This document shows, one piece after another, positions 22,015-33,848 of a stretch of 64,000 nt of DNA. The notes below the pieces were generated by a model that saw nothing but the letters and a program-made list of their open reading frames with translations, was not told where the DNA came from and made no database searches. Location of the stretch: contig CM049308.1 of the NCBI GenBank assembly GCA_026874595.1, forward strand, positions 18,660,001-18,724,000. Direction: 5' to 3'. A program made the position numbers and the translations under genes. Origin of the DNA: Sipunculus nudus. Its lineage: Eukaryota; Annelida; Sipuncula; Golfingiida; Sipunculidae. Within the stretch, counting starts at the first letter, position 1; each line of letters starts with the position of its first letter.

Positions 22015-24410
22015 ATGTTTGGAAAGTTTGATTTATTATGTGTAGAAAATATGAATTTCAAACAAAATTGTTCCGTTGTTGTTCTTGAAATACAAACGTA
22101 TACAAGGTATACAAATGTATCTGTGGTCATGCAAAAAGAAGAGAAATATTCTATTTGTCGAACAGCAAAAATGTTTGATGTTCTATTCCTCCAAAAAACA
22201 CACAATAGTATAGAAAATGGAACAAGATGGAGATCAGAGCTGGGGAAACAGATTTTATTTCTGCCATGGAACAAATCAAGCAGATTTAAAATTATACTTC
22301 TTAAAATGAAAGTAGGAACTCATGTTAAAGTCATAAAGCGAAACAAATACGACAGATTTTTTATTCTAAACATTATAGCAGGAATTAACAACATTACTCT
22401 AGTGAATGTATATGCTCCAAACAAAGATAAACCAGATTTTTACAAAATCTGATTTCTACATTAAAAGACCTACATGTAGATAAATTAAGCATTCCTGGTA
22501 AAGTATTGGTTATAACCCAATGGAATGTTATGCAAGCCGTGAGGTTTGCGAGGCTTTTGTCACATGCCCCGCCTCCTTGGTCGAACGTCACGCGTGTAGT
22601 TTTTTTGGCTACCCACCAATTCTTTGCCATATTTGGAAAGTTACCATACAACTACACTTGTATGGTCACTTTTCGTGGCCCTGTGATGCAAGCAGATTTG
22701 AACGTACAGTTAGGACAAAGGAAAATACGCCGCATGTGGGACAATTTGAATGTAACACTAGGATTGGTCGGACAGTGGTCCTCAGAGGGCCCCACAAATT
22801 GGCCACAATAAGAATCGCTGTATTTGGTTGTGACCTGAAAACTGTAGTAAGAAAGGCTTATGAATACCTGGTGTTGTTCAGGTGTGAGGAGGTCTCTATA
22901 GATTACCTGTGTTTGCATTTGAAGGGTAGGGGTGATACAGGATTTAAAAAAAACGAAATTTGAAGAATATCAGGCAGAACAGTCATAATCCTTTGTGCTG
23001 ATAATTTACTTTCTTGGAGGAGGTCACAGTAAATGTAAACATGGTCACTATGACATTTATGATTTTGCAAACAGGTATGCTGTTATTTGTCCAGTCATGA
23101 TCCAGAAGAGATCCGTGATGGTTTGTTGGTTGATCAACTTGCTGTGTAAATTCGTTTTGATGAAAATGTTGCTTACTTGGTCATTTCTTTGTGTTCGTAA
23201 AAAAATTATGTAGGCAGTGAGGGATCAAGTTTTTGAAATATTTCTGATATGTAACTGGCGAAAATATTATTGCTCACGTTTGGACTTCGATAGATCAAAA
23301 CAACCTGAATTCTTAGAATATTAGAAAGATCAAAAGTATTATGTTGCGATAATGCGCCCGAAAGAAAGCGCCACTGAGGGGACAGACGGAAGGAAGGTGA
23401 TCACTATAGGGCACCGCTTTCCAGCGGGCTCAATTAAACCCTAAGATAGACAATCTATACAGATTATTCTGCAGTGGATGGAACTAACACAGTTGACAGA
23501 TGTCACAACACACAGGACCCCTGAAATATACATGGCACAGATACAACATTTAACCTATATTTTGTCTCCTGGACTACTTTCTTATCAGAGATAGTCTTTG
23601 CAGTCACACAGGCATCACAAACATTAAAACTGGATACAAAACAGATCGTGCACTTAGAGCGCACTTACTTATTTGAGTTTAATATTGAGTGATCATCCAC
23701 GAGGCCGGGGATATTGGAAACTTAATTGTTCATTACTCGAAGATGAAACATATCAAGAAGATAAGAAGATTAAAGAATGTATTAGAAACACTGTGAAAGA
23801 CAATAAAGAAGCCGATCTCTGTCTTTTGTGGGACACAGTCAAATACCATATTCGAGGTGAAAGAATAGCATTCTCAACAAACAAAAGGTGCACTAACAAA
23901 TTTAAAACATAAAAGAGAGAAATGTATAAAGCTCAGTGTCAATAAAATAAAATTAAACATTTTGGAGATAAATGGAAATAGGAGTGTACAATTCTCCCTC
24001 AGTTTATCCCGACACTGGTTGACAGACATCGGGATGTCATAATTTAAAACGACACATGGCACCTGATGATACCAGGCCTCGCACAGATTAGAGTGAACAA
24101 CATAACTTTTTAATTGAAAATGAGACGAGAGCAGCTGTAGTCAGATGTAGGTCCACATGGTTTTTAGAAGGAGAAAGACCAACTTGGTATTTCTTTTTAA
24201 TTTGGAACAGGATACTGAACAAAAATCAATCCTGAAATTAAAAGACACAAATGAAGGAAGGATTACTTGCACAGAACAAATTATGCAGGAGCAATTAACA
24301 TTTTACAAGAAATCATATGAAATAGATGAACAGCACAAACGAGTTTATTACGAAATCGGAGTTGATACATTTAAAAATAAGAAGAACACAGCAGAACTTT
24401 GAAGGAATTC
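22015..24410 (+). pseudogene. L1/Tx1-like LINE ORF2 relic (endonuclease and linker), interrupted
   Basis: Frame at 22015-22452 contains FDVLFLQKTHNS and ITLVNVYAPNKDKPDFY, both APE-type endonuclease signatures; KVLVI..WNV at about 22500 is the 'GDxN' strand. Homology resumes at about 23590 with TGYKTD-like text and SLILSDHPRGRGYWKLN, then LLWDTVKYHIRGE, WFLEGERPT and ILKLKDTNEGRITCTEQIM, which is the linker before reverse transcriptase. The catalytic RT domain is missing after 24410. About 760 bp at 22530-23290 do not look like LINE. Many stops and shifts show it is dead. Confidence 0.75.
22530..23290. repeat. Insertion or non-homologous segment inside the LINE endonuclease
   Basis: Separates two collinear endonuclease parts. 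It holds a 147-codon open frame at 22520-22963 and an antisense 88-codon frame, neither with a domain I know. An inserted dispersed repeat is the simplest reading; no TIR or target duplication was found. Confidence 0.4.
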
Positions 24411-24448
24411 TTGTTTAATTCGAGATTTAAATAAATAATACAAAAGGT

Positions 24449-24904
24449 TACTGTGGTTGCCTTTTTATTCGCGAGGGTTTTTATTTCGCGATATTCGTGA
24501 ATGTGAAATAATCGCGAATATGAAACTCTCGGGAATAAGATGCCCCACACACTAAGATGAAGAAGATGGGATGAAGCATTCTGCACAAACAGATAAGTTA
24601 TCACACAACTTAATTAGCTAAGTAATGTGTGCATGTTGTCAAAACTGGCCTATGCATACAAGAATTAATAATAGTAAAACGCGGTAATCACAGGGGTAAA
24701 TCGACCGTGATACAAGTCATAAGTTAATAAATAAACCAGAAATAGGTGAGGTTCTATAGGATTTATTCTGTATTTAAAATCAGTTCACCTACTACTGTAT
24801 CTTATAGGATTGGGTGCAATCGCAAAAAATGAAACGCTCGCGAAACATTCAAAATGAAGAAATCGTGAAATTCCAGCCTCGCGAATATAAAGCCAACCAA
24901 AGTA
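24449..24904. mobile_element. MITE with TTCGCG-rich TIRs, 456 bp
   Basis: Left end TACTGTGGTTGCCTTTTTAT then TCGCGAGG; inverted right end TACTTTGGTTGGCTTTATAT then TCGCGAGG. Start TA and end TA fit a TA target. Interior has more CGCGA words and no ORF. It sits just after the LINE relic. Confidence 0.8.
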
Positions 24905-25299
24905 TTTTACTAACTCACTGATATATTCATTTTCCCATGGCATTTTACCACTTTCAATGCGACAATTTATTTTTTGTCTCATTCCAAAAAAAGTAAAGAT
25001 TCTATTCTTTTAAAGAACTGGCGTTCTCTCACTACTAAACTCTTATTATAAATAATTGCTTAAACTTTAGCTTATAGGCTCAAGACAACACTAGACTCTA
25101 CGATTCATTCTGACCTGACTGGTTTCATGAAAACAAATACATTTGAGAAAAGATACAATTTGCATATTCATGGGCTTAATAGGAAGGTCGTGCCCAACAA
25201 CATCTGCAGATGTACATATACTTAGTTAAGCTAGCATTAAAAAAATGCAGGTTACCCCTAACAAAAAAAATTAAAAATTAAAAAAAAAAAGATGAGAGA

Positions 25300-25625
25300 A
25301 CTATGAGTCATGTGTGAATGTTTGTTACACCGTGTAATCATGACCTGGAAATGCATTAAATATGAGTTGTAAGTTATTACTCCGAGTATTATTGAATATT
25401 GGTTCTAGATCCAAAGAATTTTTGGTACACCGTGAATTCTAGAATCTTGATCCAGGGTTGAGAAATATGAGTTACTTGTGGGGGATTTTTTTATTTACAT
25501 CGTGTATTCTCGAATCTGGATTCTGGATCCCAGAGATGATTGAAATGTGACTTTTGGGTGATTTATTTTACAGTGTGTATTATAAAATCTTGTTTCTGGA
25601 TAATTAGTGTATCATGAGTTCGGAG
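25300..25625 (+). repeat. Degenerate tandem repeat, about 85-90 bp unit
   Basis: Recurring ACACCGTG(T/A)ATTCT, GAATCT-GATTCTGGATCC and TATGAGTTA in the same order, roughly four units. Related to 19430-19560. Confidence 0.65.
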
Positions 25626-27134
25626 CGATTTTTTCCGGACATAATTAAATAAACACCTAGCTTTCATTGTCATTATTTTAAATGCTATAAACTACATGAA
25701 AAAATATACACTGGCGCTGCTTGCATACCAATTAAAGCTATAGCCCAAAAACCAACAAGAGTTAATCAACCATTTTCTCTAGACATCTTATTGATATATA
25801 CGTCATATACCGGTTTAACACACCTTTTCTAGCACACCCTATTTGCGTTATCAACATGCACCTGTTGTTTATATGAGTCACATTCTGATAAGACTACTTG
25901 TCATAAGTAATACAGCGTATACCTCGAAAGTGCATAGTCGGAATCCTGAAACAATGAAAGGCGTCATGGTATTTTCCATTTTAGGTGAGCAGTCAACTTT
26001 TGAAAATGTACAGTTGAATTAATTTATTTATTAAAAAAAGGGAGGTATATTTCGTGTGATTTTCGTGTTAATATTTTAGAAAGCTTCGTGTATATTTCTT
26101 AAAGCCCACGCATTCTGAACAAAATTGAAAAGGCTACATGTTAAATAAGGAAAAGTCTTGTGGTTGATTGATGGACGAAATACTTCTGTGAGTGAATGGA
26201 CAGGGCGATTTTTACATCGTTTTATATTTGTTTCCAAAATTTGAGTGTCCGATGGGATCCTTCAGCCTTCAGGCCAACTGAGTTTAATTACATCCCCAGC
26301 CAAGCTAGCCCTTTTCCACGGGCTCCATCCTTCGCCATAGGTAGTTCTTTTCAAAACACGCTACTTCCGGCAGGGATGGTATGAAGGCCTGGACTAATTC
26401 TGTAAAACTTCAAAAATAAAAAAAAACATATTTTGTTAACGGCCCGTATCTACTCTCGTAACTGCTTGCATATCTACACCATGGATTTTTAAGAAACACA
26501 AGAACATTGTGGAGAAATGATTTCTTAACCCACATGGGTATATATTAATGGTCTAAGGTTTGTTTTGGTTGTGAAAAGTTCTTATAACGCCTATAAATAT
26601 ATAGGCCATTAATCGCCATCACACACACAGAATGCTCATTTTTATATGGACGTGTGGACATTTTGGGGCAAGTCAGAAACTAGGGTTTTGCAACTCGTGA
26701 CCTTTTAACTTCAGCAGATACGCAAGCAACCACCTTAGGTTACATGTTTTTTTTTTCTGTTTGTCAACAAAGTTGTGTTTACTAACATCTTGAAGATAAT
26801 CAAACTCATTCATTTAATCACAGAAGTGTCATAAGAACTTTTCTGAAAAGAAATTACCAAGAGTTCATTAACATGTACGGAGATCCAGAAATCACCTACA
26901 TTTTGTAGGAAGGTAAATAGCTGGCTTTAATAATATACTGAGTAGCACGTATTATGGCTTCATATGTGCAAGTATTTTTCGCTCTATAATAACTGCTTTT
27001 ATTCCATTTTCATTTTCCAGAGAGATAAAACTGAAGACACGTCCTCTGGAACGGAGGTGCATAGTGACCCAATAAGTGAAAATAATAAAATCATTTGCAA
27101 AATTATTGTCTCGCTTTATATTGATCACGCAGTC
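25626..27134. other. No gene recognised
   Basis: AT-rich, many stops. A weak exon candidate (acceptor TTTTCATTTTCCAG at 27007-27020) has no homology or clear partner and is not called. Confidence 0.45.
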
Positions 27135-27296
27135 TTGTTATGGTAAAAAGACACACGTGGACTGTGTTTATACTCAAACACAGAACCATAACAATGAATA
27201 AAACAGGTTTTTTGGAGATAGTTTGTCTCTGTGGCGGTATAGTTTGCTTGGAAGTTTTTGTATTTATCCAATTGTATATGTAATACCGAAGTAATG
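27135..27296 (+). repeat. Dispersed repeat, copy 2 of 3
   Basis: Aligns with 28212-28378 (agacacac-tggactgtg-ttat, caataccataaca-tga, ttgcttggaa-gtttgtatt) and more loosely with 3550-3695. Confidence 0.65.
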
Positions 27297-28019
27297 GGAT
27301 ATGGCCTTCAGGTAATGCTGTAATTCATATAACCGCCTTGCTGATATGTTAAATGAACATATACCACGTGTGTTTGTTGTGTGAACGGAGGATTTCATCC
27401 ATTTCCCAGACTTTGCCCTGATTTGATTGGCTTTTACACAAGTGACATCATGGACTGAATTTTATCAACAACTCAGATCTAGTAATGCATGTTGTTTTTA
27501 TTCTCTCCTGAAAATTTGGGACTGACAGTGGCAGAAATACTGTACTTTTACTGAGATCAAGAATTTTAGTAACAGGGGATTTCCCAGTGTATGACGTCAC
27601 TGCCTTTTTTGTGGAAAACAGATAGAAAAAAATGTTTTTCCTCCAGGAATTGGGCTCATTTTATGAAAATATAAATATTCTTTTTTTCATGGGCGATTAT
27701 GTTATTTGATATTATAATGAGATTTGGAATACGTTTGCTTGACCTATAACGATTGTTTTCACAATTAGTTTTTCTTTGTTTACAGACTTTGGTAAGTTTC
27801 CTCCTCCATCACCACACACAATCTGGATCCCATTTTCCATATAGAAATAAATCAGCCCCTATACAACCTCATACAGAGGGAGGGGGCTTAAAATTAATAA
27901 AGGATAATACTGCATGCATCGTTCAGGCAGAGCGTGTTTCGGGAGTTTGGCACTTGGACAAAGCTGACATCTACCGAACGATTTCATAACTAACGTACAT
28001 TCATCGTTGGGCCAAACAA

Positions 28020-28023
<4 letters not shown>
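27297..28023. other. No gene recognised
   Basis: AT-rich DNA; short ORFs only. Confidence 0.45.

Positions 28024-28067
<44 letters not shown>
28024..28067. repeat. (CT)n microsatellite
   Basis: About 22 CT units. Confidence 0.96.
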
Positions 28068-28071
<4 letters not shown>

Positions 28072-28211
28072 AAGAAGCCACTTGGTAGCCCTTACGCGGA
28101 ACTATACTAATCAAGAAGTCCAAGCTTCCAATCAGTGCTTCTTCTGCGTTTCTTCTTCCCTGTTTCTTCTCCTAGTTGGGTAGCTGTCGCGCATTCTCAA
28201 GATCGGACCAA

Positions 28212-28378
28212 GCAGTCTTTTTAGGGCAAACAGACACACATGGACTGTGGTTATTCATAAACAATACCATAACAACTGATAAAAGTGAACTTGAGATATT
28301 GATGGATGTCTGCCTGGACTGACTTGCTTGGAAACGTTTGTATTCAGTCAAAACAAACTAATAGCCTGAAATAATACA
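28212..28378 (+). repeat. Dispersed repeat, copy 3 of 3
   Basis: See copies at 3550 and 27135; same orientation as the 27-kb copy and 1.08 kb from it. Confidence 0.65.
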
Positions 28379-28686
28379 CATATTATTGGAAATTTATATG
28401 CACCTTGAATCATAAGGACGTGAACGAGACCTTTTTTTTCACATTATTTATATGTTTCGTCCCAGATTATGTTTTCTAAACTTTTGAAGATGTTTAAATA
28501 TATATTTTACAGAACATTTCATTGCTCGGCTGCCATCTATTTCCTTTGATATCCATACATTTTAATTATCCCAATTCTCTGCCACTCTGAATCCATCCCC
28601 TCACTCAATTTGATTTATCTTAAACCATTGATTTGGCCCCCGGAATGAGACACACTTTATTCCTAGTTATTTTTTTTTTATGTTGC

Positions 28687-29066
28687 AGGTAACCGCCTCC
28701 ATTTAATGCTCTCTTATCGAATTCGCATCTAAGTATGTTCCATTTCGGTTTGGGACTACGTGACAGGGCATTCACTTCCTATCATATTATTTTTGTATCC
28801 TTGTGTCATCCAGGCCCGGTGTCTACCGCACCTGTGGGTCCTAGATATGTAATCATCCCCAAGCTGGGTCATAACACCGAGGAACCCCCTAAGACGCACT
28901 CATTTGTGAATGGTACACAGCTGTGAGGCACAGCCTCCCCATTAAGCCTGCAGGGCGCTCACCTTGGGTGGTGGCCGGCCGTGAAAGTCTCACCGCCTCG
29001 GTTGATTTTTTAACTCACGACCCTCCGGCTTTGAGTCCTGTGCTCTTCCCTTTATGGCACAGAAGC
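28687..29066 (-). repeat. tRNA-derived SINE, family 1, copy 2
   Basis: Collinear with 4281-4676 over its whole length, including the aggtaaccgcctcc end, ggcccggtg-ctac-gcacctg, ggtcataac-ccg, gcgctcacc-tgggtgg and the tRNA-like head with gactcaaag and TTAACTCACGA (diverged B box). About 380 bp. Confidence 0.75.
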
Positions 29067-30159
29067 CGATTTACTTAGTAGTTGATCAATAGAAGAATAC
29101 TAGGTGATCTATTGACATGGCCGCCCTCCCGATAAATACCCACGCGAATTTACGTACCGTTTTCCGTTTAACGTGTTCCAATGCCGCAGTCCCAAAACCG
29201 ATCCAAGAAAACGTAGCTTTATAATCACACGTTAAGAATAAGAAACTCCCTCGGGTATTTTAATATAAAATATTAAAAGATGTAAAATCTGACATACTGC
29301 CATATAGATAACATTTTAAATTAATGCTGATTTGAACCGTATTAAAGGACGTTGTCAATCCGCGGCTCGAGATGGGGGTTATGAGGGTTCCAACCCACCC
29401 CCTTACACACCTAGAACATATTTGGGGCAAGAAAAACTTTTGATCAGAAGTACAGTTGACTTATCCAGAAAAAAATAATCACGTAATGAAGATTCAACAA
29501 ACACTTATATATGAATAATACATTTTTTGTGCATACTCTGGTTTAATATCTGCCATGAAGACAATTGCTGAACATGCTTTCTTTAATGATGACCTTTTAA
29601 GACCTTTTTACAAACATATATTTCAAGTAAATTACAATCATTTGAGCTGTACTCTTATACTGGAGTTAGTAATGGTCATCAAAGTTTCTTGGTTCCCTGT
29701 AAGTAATTGCTCCATACATCCTTGCATCCCTGTCTTATTTTGGTACATTTCTTCCAGCAATTGTAATTTTTAGGTAATTGACTTAATCTTTTTATATTTC
29801 TCTCATTTGGACACGAATGTTATCGTGGATAGAAAGCCACATAAGAGGAAATACAAACTCGGCCAAATGACAGGTGACAGCCAAAACGACATTTTGCATT
29901 CTTTGTCGTCTTTTCCTAGGCCAAGTTTTGTCATATTTTACAATATTTTACGGATATCTAGTCAGCGGTTGTCACATGATCATAAAAGTCAATTGATCAA
30001 TGCTACTGATGTAAAATATAAGATCAAATACTCTTTTCCTTCATATAATAAATTTATAAGTTCAATTTAATGTTTTACAAAGTACGCCTTATGTTTCATC
30101 TTACTAATTAAGAGGTGCCTGATTTTATTCCTGCATCTTACACATGTATTTGGACGATA
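29067..30159. other. No gene recognised
   Basis: AT-rich DNA; small ORFs without motifs. Confidence 0.45.
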
Positions 30160-30360
30160 TAGAGTGGAACCTTTCGGAAAGTCCACCCGTCTAAATAGAC
30201 TACATGTCTATTAAGACCACCCTTTAGTTAACCAAAAGCATTCACACTGGTTATAACTAGCCTGTCTAATGAAACCACCTTTGAACACAGACTACTTTTG
30301 GCCAGTCCTGCAGGTGGTATTTTTACACCGGTCTAAGTGAACTTCTCCTTTATAAAAACA
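30160..30360. repeat. Diverged dispersed repeat of the GGTGG/ACCACC type
   Basis: Recurring gt-taa-tgaaaccacc and agaccacc words between tggaacctttcgg and gtgaact resemble the element at 40596-40790. Alignment is loose. Confidence 0.4.
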
Positions 30361-32884
30361 CAACAAAAAGCCAATATGTTGGTACCCCTTGGTGGAACTA
30401 ATTGTGTAAAATTTTACAAATTTCTCTACATAAGCAGTCTGACTCTAACCTTTTGAACTGTCACCCATTCAACTATATTCTGGGTCAGGCCATTATATCT
30501 GGCCTTACTGAAACAATACATTATACAGTCATTTTGTCATTTTATACCAACGTTACATCACTAGATTACTGTCATCTCCGCCCGCTGCTGAATCAATCTA
30601 CACGTAATGGAAACGGTTTAACAGAGGCCAGACACGATGCAGACCAACATGGTGTTAACACATCGTAAAACCAGCTCATATATCAAGTGCTACTAACCCA
30701 AACAGTGAGTCTATACTAACCGGCTGAGTGTGACAGATGACTGTAATGATTTAGTAATAACACCCATGGCTGAGTCGCTCAAACGAAGGCGAACTACTGT
30801 TATATGTCAGCTGGTCCCGTCGTCGGCGATTGAGATATATAGTGACAGTAACATATGTGTTTTGTGCGAAAGACCGCTGCGCATTTTTCTTCATTTACTC
30901 TTTAAAAGTAAAATATTAAAAGAATCTTGAACAATGACCTTATTGTGATTTTAAAATTATATTGTTTCCCTTTGGTTAAGAAAAAGGTCATAATGAACTA
31001 TTTCACTTGAGTGTTTTTCATGTTTAAAAAGAAAATTAACTGTTTTATTGAATCAAATGTTTTTTAATTCAATATAAAGACATTATAGAGCAAAATCAAC
31101 GTGTTTGAGATATGCCAAGAAGTTTAATATTAGTACATTTAAAAGTAGTTTGCTCTTACGGGTGGCTTAAAATTGTGTACCATTCAAAATAAAAATTAAA
31201 AATAAATCGAAAATGTTAAAATGTCACATGAAAATGAATGTGAATTTCATAATACGTAAAATGCTCTGTACCAGGTTTAAAATTATGTATATTTTATCGG
31301 GTCTAATGTGCATTTGAAACAGCTTTTGGATTCTTTTAAAATTTAGGGGGGGGGGGTTGCCGAGGATTCTAACCTGATAACCTTAAGGAGTAACATAAAT
31401 AAACACAAACACATGTTCTGTTCAACCTTATTTTGACCATACAATGACATCAAAAACTTCAAAAGCTCAGGCTGAAATATTGCCCTGAAATGAAAGGACT
31501 TAAAGGGGGCTATTCCGATATCCCTTGAACATTTAGTAGAAATAGGCCAGAAACACCGATCCCACTGCACACAGCCTGTACGCTTGTTTAATCCTCGTGT
31601 TATTGATTTTTTTTGGTGGGGGGGGGGGGGGGTTAAATGGTATTTGTCAATATTGACAAACATATATTGTGTTTACTTTCAGCTTATGGAGGACAAGGTC
31701 ATCCATTTCTTGACAGGAATGACTTATATAGTCCATTAACATGCACGTGGAGTGAGCCAGTAATGTAATATTTCAACAGAAAATGTAGGTGAATAAATGT
31801 AGCTGGCTTTAACGTCGAGAAGACGACGTTTACGTTGAGAAGACCGCGACGTTAACGCTGTTGGCTAGATTGTAACAGATTTAGCATCCTCTGAAAGAAA
31901 GTGAAGTGTGCATGCGCGTGTGAGTGTGATTTTGACGAGAGGCTGAAACGATATAGATTTTATGAGGTAACAACCATGCATGACGAAATCCAGTCAAATT
32001 CTTTTCAAATAGCGAATCAACCACGATTTAAAAAAGGCATAGCCACCAATAAATTCCTTTCTTATAAGACTTTACAGATTGCTAAAAATGAAGAGAATGG
32101 TTACATGGGCGTGCGACTTTGATTGTATTCCATACTGTTATTTTATTTCAGATGAAGTTTTAATAGAAAAGATTCACTTAATCTATCTGGCATTTACATA
32201 AATAATTGTTCAATAATAAGAATTAGATTTTAGTACATACTTTTAATCCTGAATACAATGATTATTAATCTGCAGTAGCCATATATATATACCTATCTGA
32301 AATGCTAGTCTGTATAAAAATGACCCGGGGGAGGGGGTTCGGACATTCACCCCTTCGACCTGATGTGGTCTGTCATGCCTGATGCTCCTATTTAAAAACA
32401 GCCGGGGCAGAGTTGCCTTTTAAGTTCTCCGCCTAGCTTTTGATACAGGAAGGTAATATCAATGATAAATGACTGAGTAATTACAACAAGAAAGCAGAAG
32501 CTATATGATATATGTATCTGAATGTATCCACAAATGTGACAACATATTAGTTTGTGTTAGTACGTGTGTATGTATGTTATAAAAAAATATCCCTGGTATT
32601 TTATTTCTGCCTTACATGTACATCTTGAAAAAACACATAATCCCTGAAAGGCTGAAAACCATTATTTGTGCGTTCATTGGTTCAATACTTATCTTTCCAA
32701 AATAAATAAGAGTACTAAAATATATAAGTAATGACTGCGTATGAGTGTGTACCGTCCTTGCATCGTGCAGAAGTGTTCCGTTAATAAAAGTCTATATATA
32801 TATGTCCTAATAACAGGACGTATATGACGATGATATTACCAAGAAGGCTTTATAGAAAACTAGAAATATACGATCTCAGAAATG
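30361..32884. other. No gene recognised; two poly-G tracts
   Basis: G runs at 31346-31356 and 31618-31632. Otherwise AT-rich with short ORFs lacking motifs. Confidence 0.5.
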
Positions 32885-33240
32885 CAGGCCTGCGCCATGT
32901 GGGCGGTCCTTAATGTGGGATGTTCCACAAAATGTATTGCATTCTCTTATTCGGCCAACACTCCATTCATTCGTGCAGAAGTTCCCCTAATCCGTGTTTG
33001 CATTCACATATCCGGCCCATATTCCCAGTTCGTTCCTGCATAAGTGAATGAACATTTGTGAATATTCCTGGAAGTCCTTCCTGGACCTGGATCATGATGC
33101 GGATCCACACCAAAATCTAACTGATTCTTCCTTGGCCCATTACCGAGATTACGTTAGTAAGTGTATCACTTATATTGTGAACAAACACACAAACAAACGA
33201 ACAGGAATGAACGCATACCCTCCTGGCGGAGGCATAAACA
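32885..33240 (+). repeat. Dispersed repeat (TGATTCTTCCTTGGCC type), copy 2
   Basis: Contains cctggacctggatcatgatg, ggatccacaccaaaatctaa, ctgattcttccttggccc, gtgaacaaacacac and finishes ctcctggcggaggcat, collinear with 9285-9700. Confidence 0.7.
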
Positions 33241-33257
33241 TTGTACTGTTGCATGAC

Positions 33258-33300
33258 GGTTGGACGTAGCCCAGTGGTTAAGGCCTTGGCCTTGGGAGCA
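33258..33300 (+). repeat. tRNA-like A-box fragment
   Basis: ggacgtagcccagtggttaa matches a Pol III A box, directly after the preceding repeat. No B box found, so probably a SINE head remnant. Confidence 0.35.
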
Positions 33301-33741
33301 TAAGTTGATAAATGTCATAAAGGTGAAATTTTGCTGGAACCTCAGAGATTCGCCCTAATGTTTTAATGACAGGTTATTACTTCTGGATAATGACTGACCC
33401 GTGAATAAAAAATTAAATAAAGAAGCTTAATAATAACACATCAAACTTAGCGTATATATAGACACTTTCATCCTCATTCAATAGACAGTGTTACCAACGA
33501 AACATAGACCTATCCTTAAAAAAACAGAATTGCCCTATTTATACAAAGCTAAGCCCTCTTCGCAGGGTATGTTTGGCAAATGCTAACAGAGAACCTTTTA
33601 ATTATACGAAAACATAAATAAATATACATACAGTGTATTTTTGTGTGTATAAGTTGCCATCTGCAACAGGGACGCAGCAAGGATTTAGGTAAGATGTGCC
33701 TGGGTATACCCGCTGAGCAAATGGTGCACATTCATACATAG
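33301..33741. other. No gene recognised
   Basis: AT-rich DNA. Confidence 0.45.
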
Positions 33742-33848
33742 TATAATATAATATAATATAATATAATATAATATAATATAATATAATAAAAAATAATGAA
33801 ATATCATATAATATGATGTAATATATAATAATATAATATAATATAATT
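33742..33848. repeat. (ATAAT)n pentanucleotide repeat
   Basis: About nine perfect units to 33788, then an imperfect ATAAT-rich tail. Confidence 0.95.

Noticed and set aside
27021-27077. Exon candidate after TTTTCATTTTCCAG
   Set aside because: Acceptor is fair but the donor is weak (GTGAAA), the frame closes soon and no partner exon was found.
33742-33848. CRISPR-like or regularly spaced array
   Set aside because: Simple pentanucleotide repeat without spacers; no CRISPR expected in animal DNA.
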